A DNA stretch of 41,694 nucleotides. Source: Bacteroides sp. UBA939. GTDB lineage: Bacteria > Bacteroidota > Bacteroidia > Bacteroidales > Bacteroidaceae. The notes under the pieces were generated by a model that worked only from the letters and a program-made list of their open reading frames with translations, did not search any database and was not told the origin of the DNA. Location of the stretch: positions 1,747 through 43,440 of the forward strand of contig NZ_DBDF01000228.1 in the NCBI RefSeq assembly GCF_002293435.1, in the 5' to 3' direction. Shown here one piece after another: positions 17,386-25,198 of this stretch. A program made the position numbers and the translations under genes. Every line of letters begins with the position of its first letter. Position 1 is the stretch's first letter.

Positions 17386-17543
17386 TACAACAAAATAAGA
17401 TATGCCCGGCGGAGGGCGTGGTACGTAATCCGTTGGTTCGTTTGGTTGCACCCGTATTGGTTTGCCTGTCGGCCATGGTTACCTGTTATGAAGCGGGATT
17501 GCCTGCTACTATTTCCAACCGCCTGCTTCTGAAACGTAACTGA
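17382..17543 (+). CDS. Small ORF of 53 residues coupled to the pullulanase gene
   Basis: Its ATG at 17382 overlaps the pullulanase stop in an ATGA arrangement. The product has a polar N-terminus (IQQNKICPAEG), a hydrophobic segment at about residues 18-34 (LVRLVAPVLVCLSAMVT) and a short basic tail (NRLLLKRN). It ends 15 bp before the next gene. The coupling and absence of other use for the gap favour a real small membrane protein, but no family was recognised and it may be spurious. Confidence 0.4.
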   Translation: MIQQNKICPAEGVVRNPLVRLVAPVLVCLSAMVTCYEAGLPATISNRLLLKRN

Positions 17544-17558
17544 TAGCAAATATTCCGG

Positions 17559-18890
17559 ATGATGAAAAAACTGTTATTTCTGTTGTTAATACCTTGCTTT
17601 CTTGTTTGCTGTAATGGAAACAGGGAGAATGTGTCTGTTGAAACAGCGCAGATAAAACCCGACTCTTTTGCAGTTGGCTTGAACTTATATAATAAAGGGA
17701 GACAGATTGCTGAAAGTTCTACTAATATGGATAGTGTACTGTTCTATATGCGGTTGGCGGAAGGCTTTTTCAAGCGTGGCAGAGATAAGACATGGATAAA
17801 TTGTGATATTGCCGCTATCTATTTTTCAAGAGGCGAGAGGGATAAAGCTATCTCTTATTATGGAAAAGCGTGCCATACGGCAAGTGGATGGCAGTATAGT
17901 GATATCTGCCAGAGGATTGTGAAAGCATACGCCACTGCCGGACGTTACCGGGAAGGAGTGGTAGCCTTGGACAGTATCCGGAAATTCATGGATCACAGGA
18001 ATGCGGTTCCTTATTATCATCTGGCGAAAGGAAATCTTTTGGCGGGCATAAATGAGTATGACTCGGCTGCTACCAGTTACCGTGAAGCATCTATGTCATT
18101 AAATCGTTGGGTTGCTGCCGAGGCATCACGGAGATTGAAACTATTATATGCTACCCAGGGTAAGGACAGTAGTTCGTTTTATTCGGCGATTGCTGCAAAC
18201 GAGCATTTTATAAATGAATTAAGACGGGAAGAAAATATAGATAGCCAGGTAAAGTATGAGAGTGCGAAACTGGAAAATGAACTGAATCGTCTGAAAATAG
18301 ACAAACAAAGACGGGAAATCTGGCTTCTGACTTTAGTGCTTGTATTTGTAATAGCGTTTGCAGTAGCCTATATCGTTTGGCAACGGCGTAAACGTCAGAT
18401 GGATAAGCAACTTTGGCGTGAACAGTCCTTGAGGTTGGAACAGACGGAACAACTGTTGCGGCAATCGGAAGAATTAAGTATTTTGCGTGAAAAGGAAAGC
18501 GCCCTCCGTGAATCGCTTTTCCGCCGGATGAAGTCCTTCCATAAAATACCTTCTCTGGAACAGGAAGAAGAATCGTTGGCGGAAGATGCCGAAAGAAGTC
18601 ATAATCACCGCATAGCTCTGTCTGATGAAGAGTGGGAAGAAATACGCCAGACGGTAGACGGCAGTTATGATAAATTCTCTGTGCGGTTGCAGAAAGCTTT
18701 TCCGGGATTAAGCATGAAGGATGTCTATTTCTGTTGTCTTGTAAAAATCAATGTGAGTATTAAAGACCTGTCTGATATCTATTGCATCAGTCGTACTTCA
18801 ATCAGTCGCAAGAAGCAGCGTATGAAACGGGATAAGTTGGGGTTGACGACAAACAATGAAACATTAGATGATTTTTTGCGTCTCTTTTAG
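17559..18890 (+). CDS. TPR membrane-anchored regulator with C-terminal HTH
   Basis: A 443-residue protein. A lipoprotein-like signal (LLFLLLIPCFLVCC) opens it; residues about 30-220 are tetratricopeptide-like helical repeats on the periplasmic side. One membrane helix follows at about 254-274, then a coiled coil (residues 280-320). A helix-turn-helix region lies at about 385-425 (LSMKDVYFCCLVKINVSIKDLSDIYCISRTSISRKK). The layout resembles Bacteroides one-component regulators that sense periplasmic signals. It precedes two beta-propeller-type lipoprotein genes it may control. The gene at 39749-41374 has the same architecture. Confidence 0.75.
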   Translation: MMKKLLFLLLIPCFLVCCNGNRENVSVETAQIKPDSFAVGLNLYNKGRQIAESSTNMDSVLFYMRLAEGFFKRGRDKTWINCDIAAIYFSRGERDKAISYYGKACHTASGWQYSDICQRIVKAYATAGRYREGVVALDSIRKFMDHRNAVPYYHLAKGNLLAGINEYDSAATSYREASMSLNRWVAAEASRRLKLLYATQGKDSSSFYSAIAANEHFINELRREENIDSQVKYESAKLENELNRLKIDKQRREIWLLTLVLVFVIAFAVAYIVWQRRKRQMDKQLWREQSLRLEQTEQLLRQSEELSILREKESALRESLFRRMKSFHKIPSLEQEEESLAEDAERSHNHRIALSDEEWEEIRQTVDGSYDKFSVRLQKAFPGLSMKDVYFCCLVKINVSIKDLSDIYCISRTSISRKKQRMKRDKLGLTTNNETLDDFLRLF

Positions 18891-18987
18891 AATCTTGTCT
18901 ATCTGTATAATACAGTGTAAAATGATAAGTGCTTAATAATTAGCTTATTATGTGTTACGTAGCTAACAGGTTTTGTCTATATGATTT

Positions 18988-19019
18988 TTTGTTTGCGCCT
19001 TAATATGCCTCTACCTTTG
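18988..19019 (+). promoter_or_regulatory. Bacteroides-type promoter of the beta-propeller genes
   Basis: TTTG (18988-18991), 20-nt spacer, TACCTTTG (19012-19019) is an exact match to the TTTG/TAnnTTTG consensus. It lies 33 bp before the ATG at 19053. Confidence 0.7.
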
Positions 19020-19052
19020 TCCCATTGTTTCACACGATAAAAAATTAAGAAT

Positions 19053-20258
19053 ATGAAAAGACAATGGAAAGTAACAGGATGTTTGGCAAGTCTTACGCTC
19101 ATTATGTGCTTGACTGCCTGTGTAAATGGAAAACAAAAAGGTTATGCAGAATTGGATGGACAGCCGGTGGTTGGCTCCGTAGAAGTATCGAACGGAGATT
19201 CTGTGTGGGTCTGTAATTTGTCGGCGTTGAAAGATACTGTAATGCTTCCGCTAAGTTATTTTACGGAAGAATTGCAAATTGTGAAGCTGGACAATCGGGA
19301 CGAGGCATTGGTACCTGCAAGGAATGTAGAGGTGTCCGATAATTATATATTGGTATGGGGAGAAAAGCAAACTCCTTTTAAGCTTTTCGATAAATCGGGC
19401 AAATATCTTTGTAACGTCGGCTCTTTCGGGCAAGGTCCCGGTGAATATCAAATGATATACGATGCCCAGATAGACGAAGCGGGCGGACGCATTTATTTGT
19501 TGCCTTGGAGCGCCAGATCTCTGTTGGTTTATGACTTGAAAGGGCAAACATTGCCGAGTATTCCATTACCGCAGTTTGTACCGAAAGGTGTTTTCAAAGC
19601 AAACACGAAAGACTCCCTGCTTTCAGTATTCCTTCTACCATTTAGCGACCTGCCTTATGTAGCATGGACTCAGAAGTTTAATGGAGAGGTACAGGATACG
19701 ATAACCTCGCGCCATTTGGCAGTTAAACGTGATTTTAGCAATGAAGTGGCGTCTAACAAGAATGGTTCTGATTTGGATGTATCTATCTTTACATTCTTTG
19801 AGCGCCGCCCGGATACTCTCTATCATTATAAGAATGGACGTCTGAATCCGCGTTTTACAATGGATTTCGGTAAAAAAGAAGTTCCTATCCACGGTTATAA
19901 TGAGTTGCCGCTTCATTTCGTTGGTAATACGGCTGTAGAGAAGCAGGTAGCGGAGAATGGTTTCGTCACGGAAGATTGGGCTGATTTTATAATGGATAAA
20001 CAAACCTTAAAGGGAGCTTTCTTTAAAGTTACGAATGATTTCCTGGGAAATATGCCGATTTCATACTTTGCATATAATTGCAATAACGGTTATTATTCAT
20101 TGAATTTTGAACCTGCTTCTTTGAAAGATAGCTTGGAGAAATACTTGGAGGCAGGAACAGACATTTCGGCGAGTGACCGGGAACGCTTACAGAAGTTGAT
20201 AGATAGCATTCAGGAGAATGATAACAATTATATAGTGTATGCTAAGTTGAAAAAATAG
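19053..20258 (+). CDS. 6-bladed beta-propeller lipoprotein
   Basis: A 401-residue protein with a lipoprotein signal peptide (CLASLTLIMCLTAC) and a repeated strand pattern of the Bacteroides 6-bladed beta-propeller family (LQIVKLDNRDEALVPARNV, FKLFDKSGKYLCNVGSFGQG, GPGEYQ). NHL-like turns of the type FDKSG..G..G.GPGEY support a propeller. It probably sits on the outer membrane and binds a ligand or peptide. The next gene starts 32 bp downstream and encodes a related protein. Confidence 0.75.
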   Translation: MKRQWKVTGCLASLTLIMCLTACVNGKQKGYAELDGQPVVGSVEVSNGDSVWVCNLSALKDTVMLPLSYFTEELQIVKLDNRDEALVPARNVEVSDNYILVWGEKQTPFKLFDKSGKYLCNVGSFGQGPGEYQMIYDAQIDEAGGRIYLLPWSARSLLVYDLKGQTLPSIPLPQFVPKGVFKANTKDSLLSVFLLPFSDLPYVAWTQKFNGEVQDTITSRHLAVKRDFSNEVASNKNGSDLDVSIFTFFERRPDTLYHYKNGRLNPRFTMDFGKKEVPIHGYNELPLHFVGNTAVEKQVAENGFVTEDWADFIMDKQTLKGAFFKVTNDFLGNMPISYFAYNCNNGYYSLNFEPASLKDSLEKYLEAGTDISASDRERLQKLIDSIQENDNNYIVYAKLKK

Positions 20259-20289
20259 CAGATTGCAGGAGCAAAAACCAATAACTCTA

Positions 20290-21480
20290 ATGAAGCAATT
20301 ACTTTACCTTATATTGTTCTCTCTATTGTTACTCTCTGCTTGTAAGCAGAGAGTAGCAAAGGAGCAACAAACCGAAACTGATACTCTATCTGTAACTGAT
20401 ACTCGGAAACTGATAACTGACGCTCCTTTGGTGGCGGGTAGTGTGATGTTGAAAGATGAAGATTTCGGAGAAGTGATAGAACTGACCGGTACTCATCAGA
20501 TTTTGGACGAGGAAGGGCCTATCTTTAAAATGTCGGAACCGGAAATGATAGTCAGGAATGGATATTTCCTGTTGCAGAACCGTCCTGCTATGTCATACAC
20601 CCGTCGCCCGGACGGAACGGTTGAAGTTGTGAAACCTAAAGAAGAAGGGTTGGATTGTTTCTTTCATTGGTATCGCTTGCCCGATTTCCGTTATATTACT
20701 TCTTTCGGGATAGGAGGGAATGGACCGAATGAGTTTAGCTTTCCGCATCTTGCGCCTTCCTGTGCATCAGTTGATGGTACATACTTGTATGAAACCACCA
20801 CAATGCAACTGTATGAAACGGATACGACAGGTGTGTTGAAACCTTCTCCTTTTACTCTCAAATCGATAAAAGGTTCTTCTTATTCCGACCGGCAGATATG
20901 CGTGGCTTCGCGGGATACTTTCTATTATGTGGATAATATACCCCGCGGGAAAGCAATAATCCGTACCGTATATCAGGGAGACAGTTTGCAGACAGAGCAA
21001 ATTTATAATTTGGCATTCAGCAAGAAACACCGTTCGTGGAGTCCGTATATAGGCGATTTCATTATCTCTCCTTCCGGTAATCGCATGGTGTATGCTTATA
21101 AGTACTTCCGTAAGATATTGGTGATGGATAAATCCGCTCAGACCGTACGGGATATTACGTTTGAAGCTGAAAGTGTGGAAGCGAAGAATGATATACTTAC
21201 GTTAGGGCCGGATAATATAACCCATTATTGGGGAATATCTGCTACGGACGATTACTTTTTTCTGACTTATAGCGGACGTACTCCTCTCCAGGTGACACGC
21301 GAGAACGGTAAAGGTGATGGATATATCTTTGTGGAGCAATACGATTGGGGTGGTAATCCGGTGGCGCGCTACAGGCTTGACCATTGGGGCAGGGTTATAT
21401 CGGACGGAAAGCAATTGTATCAGGTATGTTACATGTATGATGATCCGCTTTTCCTTTATACATTGCCCGGGAAGGAGTGA
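20290..21480 (+). CDS. BF3164-like (TolB-like) beta-propeller lipoprotein
   Basis: A 396-residue protein from the ATG at 20290; an upstream TTG at 20263 would add nine residues before the signal peptide. The signal ends in LLLLSAC. The segment TGTHQILDEEGPIFKMSEPE and later ITSFGIGGNGPNEF match the BF3164/TolB-like pattern, and the rest is beta-rich. It is co-directional with and close to the previous propeller gene. These proteins often accompany TPR/HTH regulators in Bacteroides. Function unknown. Confidence 0.7.
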   Translation: MKQLLYLILFSLLLLSACKQRVAKEQQTETDTLSVTDTRKLITDAPLVAGSVMLKDEDFGEVIELTGTHQILDEEGPIFKMSEPEMIVRNGYFLLQNRPAMSYTRRPDGTVEVVKPKEEGLDCFFHWYRLPDFRYITSFGIGGNGPNEFSFPHLAPSCASVDGTYLYETTTMQLYETDTTGVLKPSPFTLKSIKGSSYSDRQICVASRDTFYYVDNIPRGKAIIRTVYQGDSLQTEQIYNLAFSKKHRSWSPYIGDFIISPSGNRMVYAYKYFRKILVMDKSAQTVRDITFEAESVEAKNDILTLGPDNITHYWGISATDDYFFLTYSGRTPLQVTRENGKGDGYIFVEQYDWGGNPVARYRLDHWGRVISDGKQLYQVCYMYDDPLFLYTLPGKE

Positions 21481-21554
21481 AGTGAACTTAAACAATATGT
21501 AGATTGCTGTTGTTGATATGATTAGTATTAAACTAATTTGAAACACTCATTCTT

Positions 21555-22202
21555 ATGAAAAATTCTTTTTTTAGTCGGTTTGCTCCTAAAGAATCTAAGT
21601 TTTTTCCCCTGTTGAAGCAATTATCGGAAGTAGTATGTACGGCATCAGACCTTTTGGTAGAGAGTCTGCAATATGACACAACGGAGAAAAGAACCGATTA
21701 CTATAAGCAAATTAAAGCACTGGAACGCAAGGGTGACAAACTAACCTGCCTAATCTTTGACGAACTGGAAACTACTTTTATAACTCCTTTCGACCGCGAA
21801 GATATTCATGCATTGGCATCAAAGATGGATGATGTTATTGATGGGATAAACAGTTGCGCCAAACGCATCACTATCTATAATCCCCATCTGATTTCCGACA
21901 GCGGAAAAGAACTTAGCCGGCTAATTCAGCAGGAAGCTATGTGCATCAGCAAAGCTATGGACGAACTGGAAACTTTCCGTCGGAAACCCGGTATCTTACA
22001 CGGATATTGTAATAAGTTGCATGATATCGAAAATCAGGCGGATGATGTCTATGAGTTCTTTATCAAGAAACTTTTTGAGGAAGAAACGGATTGCATCGAA
22101 CTCGTTAAAGTTAAAGAAATCATGCACGGATTGGAGGAAACGACGGATGCGGCTGAACACGTGGGAAAGGTATTGAAGAATCTGATTATAAAGTATGCAT
22201 AG
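21555..22202 (+). CDS. DUF47 (PhoU-like) phosphate transport accessory protein
   Basis: A 215-residue all-helical protein of the DUF47/PhoU-like family (KQIKALERKGDKLTCLIFDEL, DREDIHALASKMDDVIDGI, MHGLEETTDAAEHVGKVLKN). Family members are encoded with PiT transporters and are thought to regulate them. The PiT gene begins 15 bp after its stop, so the two form an operon. Confidence 0.92.
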   Translation: MKNSFFSRFAPKESKFFPLLKQLSEVVCTASDLLVESLQYDTTEKRTDYYKQIKALERKGDKLTCLIFDELETTFITPFDREDIHALASKMDDVIDGINSCAKRITIYNPHLISDSGKELSRLIQQEAMCISKAMDELETFRRKPGILHGYCNKLHDIENQADDVYEFFIKKLFEEETDCIELVKVKEIMHGLEETTDAAEHVGKVLKNLIIKYA

Positions 22203-22217
22203 AAATAAGGTGAGACT

Positions 22218-23246
22218 ATGGAATTATTAATCATAATTATTGTACTGGCTCTGATATTCGATTATATTAATGGTTTTCACGATGCGGCTAATTCAATAGC
22301 TACTATTGTATCAACCAGAGTTCTTACCCCTTTTCAGGCAGTAATATGGGCTGCTTTCTTCAATTTCGTTGCTTTCTTTATCGCTAAACACATAATCGGA
22401 GGCTTCGGTATTGCCAACACAGTGTCCAAGACCGTGATAGAGCAATACATCACTTTACCTATTATATTATCGGGAGTGATTGCAGCTATTATTTGGAATC
22501 TGTTTACCTGGTGGAAAGGTATCCCTTCTTCTTCTTCGCACACGCTAATCGGCGGTTTTGCGGGAGCGGCTATTATGGCTCATGGCTTTGAAGCTATAGA
22601 AGTTAATATTATTCTGCAAATTGCCGCTTTCATCTTTCTGGCTCCTTTGATTGGAATGGTTGTGGCGTTCGGATTTTCCTTGTTGGTTCTTTATGCATGC
22701 CGGCGTGTACGTCCTCGTACGGCTGAGGTCTGGTTTAAGAAACTGCAACTTGTGTCTTCGGCCATGTTTAGTATAGGTCATGGATTGAATGACTCCCAAA
22801 AGGTGATGGGTATTATAGCCGCCGCCATGATAGCCGCTCATTCGGAAGGTTTGGGAATGGGAGTAAGTAGCATTGACGACTTACCGGACTGGGTTGCATT
22901 TTCCTGTTTTGCGGCAATTTCTCTTGGAACAATGTCCGGCGGCTGGAAGATTGTAAAAACAATGGGTACCAAAATAACCAAGGTTACACCTTTTGAAGGA
23001 GTTATTGCTGAGACAGCCGGAGCTTTTACATTGTATCTTACGGAGTATCTGAAAATCCCGGTTAGTACCACTCATACAATAGCCGGATCCATTATCGGGG
23101 TTGGAGCTACCAAACGTCTTTCCGCCGTTCGCTGGGGAATAACGAAAAGCCTGATGACGGCATGGATACTGACTATTCCGGTAAGTGCATTGCTGGCAAC
23201 TTGCATTTACTGGGTTATAAGTCGTTCTTTTCTCGGCATTTATTGA
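22218..23246 (+). CDS. PiT-family inorganic phosphate transporter
   Basis: A 342-residue integral membrane protein with the duplicated PiT signature: DYINGFHDAANSIATIVSTR near the N-terminus and GHGLNDSQKVMG in the second half, plus PSSSSHTLIGGFAGAA and VSTTHTIAGSIIGVG. About ten hydrophobic segments are present. It would import phosphate with a cation, together with the DUF47 protein encoded just upstream. Confidence 0.94.
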   Translation: MELLIIIIVLALIFDYINGFHDAANSIATIVSTRVLTPFQAVIWAAFFNFVAFFIAKHIIGGFGIANTVSKTVIEQYITLPIILSGVIAAIIWNLFTWWKGIPSSSSHTLIGGFAGAAIMAHGFEAIEVNIILQIAAFIFLAPLIGMVVAFGFSLLVLYACRRVRPRTAEVWFKKLQLVSSAMFSIGHGLNDSQKVMGIIAAAMIAAHSEGLGMGVSSIDDLPDWVAFSCFAAISLGTMSGGWKIVKTMGTKITKVTPFEGVIAETAGAFTLYLTEYLKIPVSTTHTIAGSIIGVGATKRLSAVRWGITKSLMTAWILTIPVSALLATCIYWVISRSFLGIY

Positions 23247-23317
23247 CTATTATGAGCGAAAAGTAGAATAGAAATAACTATTTTTGCGTTCAATATAAAT
23301 AATATGAGAGAAAGCTG

Positions 23318-24055
23318 ATGAAAGAAAGACTTATAGGATTAATAAAGATATACGTCATTTTCGTTTGTATCTTTATTCTACAGAAACCGTTATTTATTCT
23401 CTATTACAGTGCTTTATATCCCAATATGTCGTGGACAGACCCATTTCTGATTATCTGGCATGGTTTACCTTTGGACTTTTCCCTTGCCGGATATTTAACA
23501 ATTATTCCCGGATTATTCTTTATCCTATCCGCCTGGACTCTTTCCAAATCGCTGCTCCGTATCTGGAACGGTTACTTCCTTCTCATTTCAGTTCTGCTTT
23601 CCATCATCTTTGTTGTCGATATAGGTTTATATGAGTATCGGGGGGGCAGGTTGGATGCTACTCCGCTTTTCTATTTCTTCTCTTCCCCAAAGGATGCGCT
23701 GACAAGTGTCAATGTATGGCAGGTGTTGGGAGGAGTATTTGTAATAGTAATATATACTCTGTTACTATACGCTACTTTTCTTTGGGTACATAAAAACACC
23801 TGGAAAAGACTGAGGCTTCCATACCACAGATTATCCGTTTCCGGGTTGATACTGCTGGTGATAGGCTTGCTTTTCATTCCTATCCGTGGCGGCTTTACCG
23901 TATCCACAATGAATACGGGAAAAGTTTATTTCAGTTCCGACCCGCGTATGAACCATGCGGCTATTAATCCGGCGTTCAGCTTGATGGAATCTCTTGCAAA
24001 ACAAAAGGACTTTGGAAGTCAAGAGAAATTATATGATGACATTGATAAAAGATAG
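23318..24055 (+). CDS. Truncated LTA-synthase/sulfatase-like membrane protein (N-terminal part only)
   Basis: A 245-residue frame with five membrane helices, matching the N-terminal part of Bacteroides LTA-synthase-family sulfatases. It ends at the conserved juxtamembrane stretch (GKVYFSSDPRMNHAAINPAF, MESLAKQKDFGSQ) that normally leads into a sulfatase domain of roughly 400 residues. Here a short tail EKLYDDIDKR and a stop follow, and the next gene begins 6 bp on. No sulfatase motifs are present anywhere downstream. An internal deletion of the catalytic domain is the simplest explanation; if expressed it would be only a membrane stub. Confidence 0.7.
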   Translation: MKERLIGLIKIYVIFVCIFILQKPLFILYYSALYPNMSWTDPFLIIWHGLPLDFSLAGYLTIIPGLFFILSAWTLSKSLLRIWNGYFLLISVLLSIIFVVDIGLYEYRGGRLDATPLFYFFSSPKDALTSVNVWQVLGGVFVIVIYTLLLYATFLWVHKNTWKRLRLPYHRLSVSGLILLVIGLLFIPIRGGFTVSTMNTGKVYFSSDPRMNHAAINPAFSLMESLAKQKDFGSQEKLYDDIDKR

Positions 24056-24061
24056 AACAAC

Positions 24062-24733
24062 ATGATTTTATTGGATATTTTACATGAATTGAATGAAGCA
24101 GACACGAGTGTTTTCTTCTCGATAAACCGGTTGCATAGTTTGTTTTTTGATTATTTCATGAGTGCCTATAGCGGAAAGTTGGTATGGATACCTCTGTATG
24201 CCGCCATTTGTTACGTAATGCTGCGTAACTTCCACTGGAAAACGACCTTGCTTTGTATGCTTGCGGTGGCGCTTACTATTACCATTGCCGACCAGGTTTG
24301 CTCTGCATGGATACGTCCTTATGTAGAACGTTTGCGTCCATCCAATTTGGCGAACCCCATATCCGAGCTGGTGCATATTGTAAACGGGAAGCGTGGCGGG
24401 CGGTATGGTTTTCCTTCTTGCCATGCTGCCAATACATTCGGATTAGCGTTCTTCATCTGGTTTCTTTTCCGGAAGCGTTGGCTCACTGTTTTCTTCATGG
24501 CTTGGGCATTGCTGACTTGCTATTCGCGTGTTTATCTGGGAGTGCATTACCCGGGAGATATTGTGGCGGGTACGTTAGTCGGATTCATCTCTGCGTATTT
24601 GGTGTATCGCCTTTTCCTGAAAATAAGCAAGTATAAGACTATGGATAAGGTGATGCATGTTAATGCACCGGTATTGGTGGGCGGAGTAACGATAGTGGGA
24701 ATATTGATATATTCTACTGTAATGATAGTATAG
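24062..24733 (+). CDS. PAP2-family phosphatase
   Basis: A 223-residue membrane protein with the three acid-phosphatase motifs: a KxxxxxxRP-like motif with Arg in place of Lys (RPYVERLRP), PSCHAAN in place of PSGH, and SRVYLGVHYPGD. Five to six helices are visible. It may dephosphorylate undecaprenyl diphosphate, lipid A or phosphatidylglycerophosphate; the substrate cannot be told. The final 20 residues form a last helix. It follows the truncated LTA-synthase-like gene by 6 bp. Confidence 0.88.
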   Translation: MILLDILHELNEADTSVFFSINRLHSLFFDYFMSAYSGKLVWIPLYAAICYVMLRNFHWKTTLLCMLAVALTITIADQVCSAWIRPYVERLRPSNLANPISELVHIVNGKRGGRYGFPSCHAANTFGLAFFIWFLFRKRWLTVFFMAWALLTCYSRVYLGVHYPGDIVAGTLVGFISAYLVYRLFLKISKYKTMDKVMHVNAPVLVGGVTIVGILIYSTVMIV

Positions 24734-24818
24734 ATTGGGAGGGGGATTACTGTTTCTGCACTCATTTTTGCAGTTAAAAGTAGAACCTAAGCATTGGTTT
24801 GGCATAGTTCTATATATA

Positions 24819-24858
24819 ATGTACGCGCGTGTACGCGTACGCGCGCATGCGCGCATAC
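24819..24858. repeat. 40-nt perfectly alternating purine-pyrimidine tract
   Basis: Every base from 24819 to 24858 alternates purine and pyrimidine, with mainly GC/GT/AC steps (GTACGCGCGTGTACGCG and GCGCGCATGCGCGCATAC). Such sequence favours left-handed Z-DNA and is also highly self-complementary. It lies just after the PAP2 gene in a 465-bp non-coding stretch. Confidence 0.7.
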
Positions 24859-24986
24859 CCGGAGTTTTGACACTCTACCCTCACGCTCTCACTTTTTTCT
24901 TGTATCCCTTTATTCATCGGCGTTTAAACAGGTGAGGGTAGGTGTGAGGGTAGAGTTACTCTCACTCTTACTCTCACTTTTACCTT

Positions 24987-25117
24987 GCGCACGGGATATA
25001 TATGGTTCCCGGACGGGATATATGCGGTGCGTGCACCATCTATATCCCGTGCGCGAACCGCATATATGCGGTGTAAGTACCATCTATATGCCGTGCGCGA
25101 ACCGCATATATGCCGTG
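24987..25117. repeat. 39-bp direct repeats with internal palindromes
   Basis: Two 39-bp units (25035-25073 and 25079-25117) start ACCATCTATAT and differ at two positions; the period is 44 bp. Each contains CGCATATATG, and the first includes the palindrome CGCATATATGCG. An inverted partner, GCGCACGGGATATA (24987-25000), matches TATATCCCGTGCGC at 25041-25054. The flanking sequence 24872-24981 repeats CTCTCAC/GTGAGGGTA-like words. No coding capacity is evident. Confidence 0.7.
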
Positions 25118-25198
25118 ATTTATCCTGACTTTTCCTGAATTTCCCAACGCGGCTTTGTTCTTTTGCGCTTTCTCGGGAGAAGGATGATAGTTCATAAT

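Noticed and set aside
25035..25117. CRISPR-like repeat pair
   Set aside because: Only two units, 5-bp separation rather than a spacer of about 30 bp, and no cas genes.
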